14,968 nt of DNA from Phoronis ovalis (lineage: Eukaryota > Phoronida > Phoronidae). The position numbers and the translations under genes are program-made. The stretch spans positions 1 to 14,968 of the forward strand of contig JAOXYB010029700.1 in the NCBI GenBank assembly GCA_028565635.1. Direction: 5' to 3'. Shown one piece after another: positions 9,120-14,968 of the stretch. The first letter of the stretch is position 1, and each line of letters begins with the position of its first letter. Under the pieces are notes generated by a model that worked only from the letters and a program-made list of their open reading frames with translations, had not been told where the DNA came from and did no database searches.

Positions 9120-10115
9120 CTAATAAAGGTCTATGGAAACTTTCACAAACATGGTGTCTTCTTTTACATAACTCTGATTTGTATCCAGAACCTGTGACAG
9201 TGGCATAAACTGAGGTATGCCACTAGCTACGTTCATTGGCGTTTTAGGACGTTGAAAACTGGGTGACTTTGGATTTGGTCGAAATGCATCTGTAACATGT
9301 TGTTTGCCACCCTGATCCATGATAGACATTATTATTTTGTGCTGAAAGGGCCATCGCTGAATGGCATCATATTCTCCATTGCAAACAACGAAAAATATTG
9401 AGATGTGCGATCCCTTTCCTTGGCCATCACCATTTAAATATATTCTTGCCCGCATCTTATACCCAAATCGGCCACTATAAAAATAGTGCGAATAAAAGCT
9501 CAAAGTTCTTCCACTAACAGCATCTTGTCTCCTCTGCGCAAAATTATCAATTCTCCATACAAGCACCCCATTGAATGTTGCCTTTTCAAGATTTTCTGCC
9601 AAATTTCTTTTTTCCCGCAGTGCCTGATCTCGAAGCATAACCTGAGTTTCAATCTGCATTAATTGCCTGCTTAGTTGTTTAATCTTTTCTCTGTTCTGCG
9701 ATTTTTCATCTTCATATGTCTCAATTTGTCTCTTGGTAGATTCTAACAAAGAATCAACGCCAATTTTCAAAGTTGGAAAGTTTTTTGATTGAGCCTCTAA
9801 ATTATTCAACTTTATTTCCAGTTCATTAAAGGAATCCTTAGAAACAGTGGGAGCAGCCTTATTGCCATCTTGCTTCTTTTGCTTTGACTGAGAGCACTGA
9901 TTGTCAACTTCAAGTTTTGCCCATGATTTGGAAAGTTCATTTAATGTATTTTTAAAATAGTCACATTTTTCTTGAGTGTTATCTGACTCAGATGATGGTG
10001 ATGTAGTAAGCGGTGAAGAAATAGTTTGTTTAATTTCTATTATTTTATCATTTGCCATTTTCAAATGGTCTGTCAAGCTGTCCCTGTAGTGGTCACTTAG
10101 ATCCTTTTTAATTAC
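9120..10115 (-). CDS. TRAF terminal exon: coiled coil and MATH/TRAF-C domain
   Basis: The acceptor is TTTGTAG above 10115. The exon runs 331 codons to a TAG at 9120-9122. The first 18 residues (VIKKDLSDHYRDSLTDHL) complete the last zinc finger, so the coding start is the splice site and not an internal start. A Ser/Thr-rich and Lys-rich linker follows, then a heptad-like stretch rich in Glu, Lys and Leu, then the TRAF-C beta-sandwich with GRTLSFYSHYFYSGRFGYKM, DAFRPNP, SFQRP and VASGIP in the expected order. The domain is full length and ends soon after FVKVSIDL, as in known TRAFs. Coiled coil plus TRAF-C implies trimerisation and binding of receptor tails. Confidence 0.95.
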   Translation of the reverse strand, partial: VIKKDLSDHYRDSLTDHLKMANDKIIEIKQTISSPLTTSPSSESDNTQEKCDYFKNTLNELSKSWAKLEVDNQCSQSKQKKQDGNKAAPTVSKDSFNELEIKLNNLEAQSKNFPTLKIGVDSLLESTKRQIETYEDEKSQNREKIKQLSRQLMQIETQVMLRDQALREKRNLAENLEKATFNGVLVWRIDNFAQRRQDAVSGRTLSFYSHYFYSGRFGYKMRARIYLNGDGQGKGSHISIFFVVCNGEYDAIQRWPFQHKIIMSIMDQGGKQHVTDAFRPNPKSPSFQRPKTPMNVASGIPQFMPLSQVLDTNQSYVKEDTMFVKVSIDLY

Positions 10116-12770
10116 CTACAAACATATAATAGTATTAATTACACAACAATACACAGTTTAACTCGGCACCATGCATTGGTCTATTGCTTACACTTGGTGG
10201 AGCCAATGGTTGTGAAACTAAACAATCAAGCATGTACAATTCATTCACAAAACACTGTTGGGAACGGTTGGGAATATCAACAGTTACGGTATGTCGGTTC
10301 TACCAAATGCAAGCAAATATAGTCTAATGATGCCGAGTTATTTAAACCCAATTTTTACTATTCCTAGTTACTACAGGATTTGTTTCAGTTTAAACTGCTC
10401 AAGTGTATAGAGTAATCAGTTAGGTTAATTACTACAAGAGTGCTTGTAATTAAAAACCTAAATTTTATGAAATCAATAGGAAGTGAAATTACAAGTCAGT
10501 AAAATTCACCTTAACTTGACAGCCAACAGGCTCATATTTACAAGGCAGCTTTCGGTTGACACACATCTCCTGTCGGTGATGAAACAGCTGAAACATTATA
10601 AAGAAAAACACTTGATGCTGCGGTGTACACAATGTATACCTTACTTTCAGTTAAGGAATTAAAGAAATTTAAAACTGCAGTAGCAGTTCAGCAACCAAGG
10701 GTTAATATACCCAGAATGGGAACATTTGTGCTCAATGTAAACTTACTATCATTTGCAATGAAATGCATCAGTGTGGTATCTTGGTATTTCATTTGTGACA
10801 TCCATTTTGTAATGAAGACAATAGTTATGCAGCAAAGGCATTACAGCATTAGCTTGAACATCAGCGAGAATCTTTGTGAAAATTTAGTCTACATCATTAT
10901 TATATAACAAAGTGTTCCCATTCTAAAATTTGAATGTTCCCCTGGGGATCAAGCTAACGTGGTAAAGTCTTTGCTGCATAACTAATGTCCTCATTATAAA
11001 TGCGAGGTTACAAACGAAATGCCACAATACCATAGGGTCACATTTCATTTCAAATGATAGTAAGACAAATCGCTGTTCATTAATTAATAACAGAGCAACT
11101 TGAATGCTTATAATGCAAGTTTCTTGTAACAATAAACTAACTTCAAGGAATTGATAATATACAAGTTATAGATTCTAATTATTTAAAGAGTAATCTTGAA
11201 AAATGATGTAATTTTCCTAATAGAAATTCTACCCGGATAAAATTTAAAAGATAACTTTGCCCCAGGCCAAAAATCTTTTTTAAGGTAGGAAAGAAAGACC
11301 ATTACATTTTTTGCTGTGTGGTTGACCACAGACCACCACTATCTGGTGGGAATTTATTCTGAGAAAAATTCAGAAATTTTTTCTGTCATTTGTTTCAAAT
11401 TGCAGCCAAATTTTAATAACAGTAAGAATAATAATGACATGATAACAGAAAGGGAAGAGGATAAAAAGGGGAAAATCACAAACTCAGAAGCTGTAAATAG
11501 AATGTTATATCAGGTATAGTATATGCATCGGCAATAATCTGAACAATGTTCCCTATTGGTTACCTTATGCCAATGCAGTCTAAAAACACTTTAAATACCA
11601 TGTTGATATGATCATGTAACTAATAATAATAATGCCACGGTATTTTAAAATATTGTCAACAAGCTGTCATACCTTTTCTCTTGGTAGAGTATCTTTACAA
11701 TCGGGACAAACAACAGGAGTCTTTAAGCAATCCTTCTGGTGGTCCTATTAACATGTATAACTTGTTACATGGATTTCATGAAACTAAATAACTTCTCTAT
11801 ATTTTGTTAGCATAGTACAGTGATATTGGTATTTCTACGTATACTGGTAAGAACACAAGTCCCGGGACACAAGTCAATAGTGACAAATAAGTGATAAACA
11901 TTGTATGCACAACACTTCTAACAACGGAAAAGCAATATTTGTAAAACTCCAATGTACAAACACAACTTACATATGCTCATAATCTACACAAATAAAGTGC
12001 AACATTTTAGTGTGCAATGAAGACTTGCATAAGATATCGGGAGTACGATTGGAGTTAATTACTAAGTTCATTTGCCATACCTTCATTTTATCTCTTAAAA
12101 TGAGTTGATTACAAAGATCACACTCAATTTTCTGAAACTTGCATTCTTTTCTATGAACACCCTGCAAGTATAACAACATTTCAGTTGTAAATTAAATACG
12201 ATTTACATCTGAGAGAGCATGCTGTAGTAAGACGTGTGCCATATATACTGACAATTTAGCAGCATTAAAAAAAAAACGTCACTGGAATTAAGACATAACA
12301 ACAAATGGAGGAAAACAAAACATTTAAAGTACTGCAAGGAAACAGTGAACAAAGTAGCATTATCAGAATTCTGCTTTATTTCATCAAATATATTAAAGCA
12401 AAGGTTAAAAAGTGTCTTCATCATTCAATCCCCTTGTGGTGGTAGCAGTAGCGTACATACTCTTTTTTATTAATATATGATTTCCTACCTATCTAAGAAT
12501 TTATAGATAGGTGCAGCTTTAGATAATAAATACAGAAATTGTTTTGTGAATTTTCCAGCATGAGAGAGCTAGCAATTTATTGTGGTTGTTACTGGCGATA
12601 AGATGTTGTTCCATTTATATTACTTTAAAGAGCACTAACTGAGATAAATGTTATATAAAAGTTATACTCACTATAAGATCTTTTAATTTGCCAGACCATT
12701 TGCATTCCTCATAATCACATAGAACAGGCAGTTTCCACACATCTCTTTGTATTGCACGATCAAAGAATGT
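9120..12770 (-). CDS. TRAF-family signalling adaptor, partial (N terminus missing); 5 exons
   Basis: Seen: complement join of 12672-12770, 12081-12161, 11673-11744, 10510-10587 and 9120-10115, all phase-0 junctions with AG acceptors and GT donors, 441 residues then TAG. Residues 1-33 match the TRAF segment that follows the RING (FFDRAIQRDV... then VLC). Four zinc-finger units follow (C-x4-C, C-x2-C, C-x2-C and C-x6-C, each with later His), then a charged coiled coil (about 204-288) and a full MATH/TRAF-C domain (about 291-441) with NGVLVWRID, YLNGDGQGKG and FFVVCNGEYDA. Known of the family: TRAFs are cytoplasmic trimers that couple TNF-receptor, IL-1R/TLR and related receptors to NF-kB and MAPK signalling. 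The closest feel is TRAF2/TRAF3 rather than TRAF6, but orthology is not assigned. Odd: no RING exon was found upstream in the window. The gene may continue beyond 14968, or may be RING-less like vertebrate TRAF1. Confidence 0.93.
10510..10587 (-). CDS. TRAF exon: end of zinc finger 3 and start of zinc finger 4
   Basis: The acceptor is ATGTTTCAG and the donor GTGAAT. The 26 codons are phase 0 at both ends. HHRQEMC closes finger 3, and LPCKYEPVGCQVK is the C-x6-C start typical of the last TRAF zinc finger (a C-x-Y-x3-GC pattern). Confidence 0.92.
10588..11672. other. TRAF intron 3
   Basis: Intron between GTATGA (11672) and TTTCAG (10588). It carries the 115-bp inverted repeat. Two opposed open frames (10623-10907 plus, 10923-11132 minus) are similar to each other only because they lie on the two arms of that repeat. 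Confidence 0.7.
10742..11064. repeat. imperfect inverted repeat (arms of about 115 bp) in a TRAF intron
   Basis: The left arm is 10742-10857 and the right arm 10950-11064, with a spacer of about 92 bp. Read outward-in, both arms start CTTACTATCATTTG and end TTAGCTTGA, and share AATGAAATG and TAGTTATGCAGCAAAG. Identity is roughly 80 percent by eye, nearly without indels. A second nested pair is exact over 12 bases (10713-10724 with 10913-10924, AGAATGGGAACA). In the TRAF pre-mRNA this would fold into a long hairpin. It could be a foldback or MITE-like element, but no terminal target duplication was identified. Confidence 0.85.
11673..11744 (-). CDS. TRAF exon: end of zinc finger 2 and start of zinc finger 3
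   Basis: The acceptor is TTAATAG and the donor GTATGA. The 24 codons are phase 0 at both ends. DHQKDC closes finger 2 and VVCPDC opens finger 3. The polypyrimidine tract before the acceptor is weak, but frame and motif spacing fit exactly. Confidence 0.9.
11745..12671. other. TRAF introns 1 and 2 (excluding exon 12081-12161)
   Basis: Two introns of 511 bp (12162-12671) and 336 bp (11745-12080). AT-rich, no repeat or coding signal noticed. Confidence 0.6.
12081..12161 (-). CDS. TRAF exon: end of zinc finger 1 and start of zinc finger 2
   Basis: The acceptor is ACTTGCAG and the donor GTATGG. The 27 codons are phase 0 at both ends. GVHRKEC supplies the His and last Cys of finger 1, and IECDLC starts finger 2. 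One finger split per exon is the usual TRAF gene architecture. Confidence 0.92.
12672..12770 (-). CDS. TRAF exon: post-RING linker and start of zinc finger 1
   Basis: The acceptor is TTTCCAG just above 12770 and the donor is GTGAGT just below 12672. The exon has 33 codons and is phase 0 at both ends. It encodes the FFDRAIQRDV linker and VLCDYEECKWSGKLKDLI, the first zinc-finger cysteine pair and its Trp. Its opening corresponds to the segment right after the RING in known TRAFs, so at least one coding exon must lie further 5'. Confidence 0.9.
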
Positions 12771-13439
12771 CTGGAAAGAATGTATTCTTAATGTGAAAAT
12801 TAAGCCAATTTTTTTTGAAATGTTTATAAACTTTTTATTTTTTGGGGATACCAACCAAATAAAGATCTAATAGACAATTTTACGGCTGTACACGAAAACT
12901 TAAAACATATCAAAAAGGTATGAAATATACAATTACAACAACTTGTAACCTGTATTCACTGTTTCATATCCTCATCATCTAGCCACACAATTATTCAAAT
13001 AAAACTGTAGTTTCATGTTTACTTGACTGAGCATTCCATCTTTAAATCTCTATGTACCTGGTAAAGACTGGACAAGAATTCAATGTAAAGTTTGTATGAC
13101 CTGGAAAACTTCCTTTATACAAATGTGTATACACAGATTTATGCTTAAGAAAACTTTTGTAGTATAACTAAATAAAATCTACTTGGCAAAATATTGGCAT
13201 TTGTTATGAATTAAATGTAACTAATCAAATGTCAATGAATTTGGGGAAATTTCTGACAAGTTTTTACCAAACAGTGTATAAAAAGAAGGCTATTTATGTA
13301 TTCAGGTAATAACAAATGATTGATTGTTACCATGCAATTTAGGGGGTACTGTTATTTAAAGTCACTATATGATGTGCTGCCCAATAGGCCCCCTTCTTTC
13401 AGTTCCCACAGTTACAAGTGTTTTTCACATTTCTCAAAG

Positions 13440-13670
13440 CTTTATTTATCACAGGGTATACTTTTCTTGTTGGATATTCTCAAAAAATATTCGTTTAATA
13501 GCGCAGGGTGTATTTCTTGAAAAACGCTTTTATGACAGATATGAAAAATTAAGTTCACAAATTTTTGCAGTTTTATGTACCACAGGGTATACAATTTACA
13601 AGTAATTTTTACACAGGATATCTATTTCGGGTGTTACTTACAATAGGGTATACTTTTCGTGTTTTTTCAT
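13440..13670. repeat. degenerate tandem repeat array B, same family as array A
   Basis: Units read CACAGGGTATACTTTTCTTG (13450 region), GCGCAGGGTGTATTTCTTG, CCACAGGGTATACAATTTAC, CACAGGATATCTATTTCGGG and AATAGGGTATACTTTTCGTG, separated by T-rich spacers of variable length. Orientation is the same as array A. It lies upstream of the first recognised TRAF exon, probably in an intron. Confidence 0.75.
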
Positions 13671-14291
13671 TTACAACTGTGAGCCACCTGGAGTTCTATT
13701 GTTTGGATGTAGGTCAAGCAGAGTAACAGCCGTTTATGTCCAGGGGTTCTTTCAAAACTTTTGTAATATGTCACCTAAACGTAGCCTCGACCAGATTCAT
13801 ATATAAACAGACAAATCTTGTTAGATGCTGTGCCGTCGAGCTTGAATTTTTTCTTTTCTTATTTGTAGCGAGTGTGCATATAATTTTAAAACGAAATATA
13901 TGTTTAAATTGAAAAGTGATACCATTTTTGTGATTTGTAAATAGTTAAGGATTTTTAACATTAGTAAAACAGTAAATAAACATTTAAGATACCATCAATA
14001 TATCCTAATTAATCCTGTCCTGAACTCATGTAGTAGGAAAATACTATATTATTATTTAATTTTCAAGCTTTACATTTCAAAAACACCTGCTATTCTTAAT
14101 TGATATCTGCCTTTAATTGGTATCATGAGCTACAGTATCCGTCACAATGAATCTCTGAATTGTACTCTTATATACACACTTTCAGTGTTTTATACATCCT
14201 AGTATTAAATGACCACAATATCCTTCCTTTTTCTCTTCGCGTAAACAATGATATAAATGTTAAGATTCTTTGTGAATTTGTGGTTTCATAC

Positions 14292-14334
14292 CTTGCCAAC
14301 ATTTTGAATTTTCGAAATTGTCCCCTTTACTCAT
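14292..14334 (-). CDS. candidate first coding exon upstream of the TRAF exons
   Basis: On the minus strand an ATG with A at -3 opens MSKGDNFENSKCWQ and then meets a GTATGA donor in phase 1. A split Gly codon at this point would suit the G-Y-D motif that often precedes the TRAF RING. However, the next recognised exon (12672-12770) begins in phase 0, so at least one further exon with a phase-1 start and phase-0 end is needed between them, and I could not find one. A short open frame with a donor can arise by chance, so treat this as a weak lead. Confidence 0.15.
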
Positions 14335-14968
14335 GGTAGATATCACACCTCTTCCCGGCCTCTCCCCAGGTGAGCACATTAAGATATAGGTGCCCTATTG
14401 TTTTGTTTTCAGTACTAGGCCAACAGACAGGTTATTCATGGAGTATCAATAATTTAATTTTAGTTACTTAATCTTCCTTTTCACATGCTTATTAAGCTGT
14501 TGAGTGAAATAGCTCAAATGAACTAAAAAATAGGTGGCGCTTTGTTGCATTCAACGCGGATGTACTTTTAATACAGGGTCTTGAAAATACAGTTATTTAC
14601 AAAAACCTATCATAAGAAAATTCAAAGTTTACCAAATTTTGAATGGTTGGTATGTCGTTTTCACTTTAGTATTAGAAAAGTAAACCTGAGATGTTTTTTC
14701 TCTGTGATATGAGATCCAACACCAGCATATATATATAATAGCTTTGCTATTAGATAGGCAGCAAAAATGTATCATAAACAGCCCCAGCAAACTGAATGCT
14801 AATCATGCCCACCCCTGCACAAGTTTGCATTATAGTGACCATATTGGTTTTAAACAGGCAACAGATGTGCTAACACCCCCCTTTGGGGCATACAAACAAG
14901 ACATTTGTCATGTCTAATGCCCATCCAATGTGTAGGATATTTTTTTAACATTATTGTTTTTTTACATT

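Larger units (their letters stand above)
12771..14968. other. upstream TRAF intron or 5' region
   Basis: Both strands were scanned for a RING pattern (C-x2-C...C-x-H-x2-C) and none was seen. It contains repeat array B, the weak candidate first exon at 14292-14334 and a small hairpin TAATAGC-TTT-GCTATTA at 14736-14752. Confidence 0.45.

Noticed and set aside
10623-11132. Two similar peptides encoded on opposite strands (sharing MKC and VMQQR)
   Set aside because: The similarity is produced by the inverted repeat arms, not by two related genes.
12900-12955. Minus-strand Cys-rich text (CCNC) considered as part of a RING finger
   Set aside because: The later Cys/His spacing does not follow a RING and stops are close.
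13058-13100. Minus-strand 43-bp segment with TTTTCCAG acceptor and CAG|GTACAT donor
   Set aside because: No frame of it suits TRAF, its phases do not link a phase-0 acceptor at 12770, and such pairs arise by chance.

Overview
This is eukaryotic, animal DNA. It is AT-rich and gene-poor. The coding sequence is split into short exons with GT...AG boundaries and matching intron phases, and the protein families are metazoan (a fibrinogen-related lectin domain and a TRAF adaptor). An invertebrate, perhaps a mollusc or another marine lophotrochozoan, is the best guess, but the sequence alone does not fix the phylum. Many exons are below 110 nt, so the picture rests on spliced exons read by eye rather than on long open frames.

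All three recognisable loci lie on the minus strand, so they read from high to low coordinates. (1) 12770-9120: the 3' part of a TRAF-family signalling adaptor. Five exons, all joined in phase 0, give 441 residues: four TRAF-type zinc fingers, a coiled coil and a complete C-terminal MATH/TRAF-C domain. The N terminus, including any RING finger, was not found in the window. (2) 7544-3735: a four-exon gene of 287 codons for a cysteine-containing protein of no family I recognise. Its exon phases (1, 0, 2) fit at every junction. (3) 2500-147: a fibrinogen-related (FReD) gene with an N-terminal coiled-coil exon and the whole fibrinogen C-terminal domain over four further exons. It carries two in-frame stop codons and two single-base frameshifts plus a decayed exon edge, so it reads as a recent pseudogene.

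The remaining DNA is introns and intergenic sequence. It holds a 115-bp imperfect inverted repeat in a TRAF intron, a 90-bp direct duplication just upstream of the orphan gene, two separated arrays of a degenerate repeat of about 33 bp with the core GGGTATACTTTTCG, and a short perfect AT-rich hairpin. No tRNA, rRNA, CRISPR array or intact transposase gene was seen.

FReD lectins and TRAF adaptors both occur in invertebrate innate immunity, but nothing here shows that the three loci act together. The neighbourhood may be coincidental.
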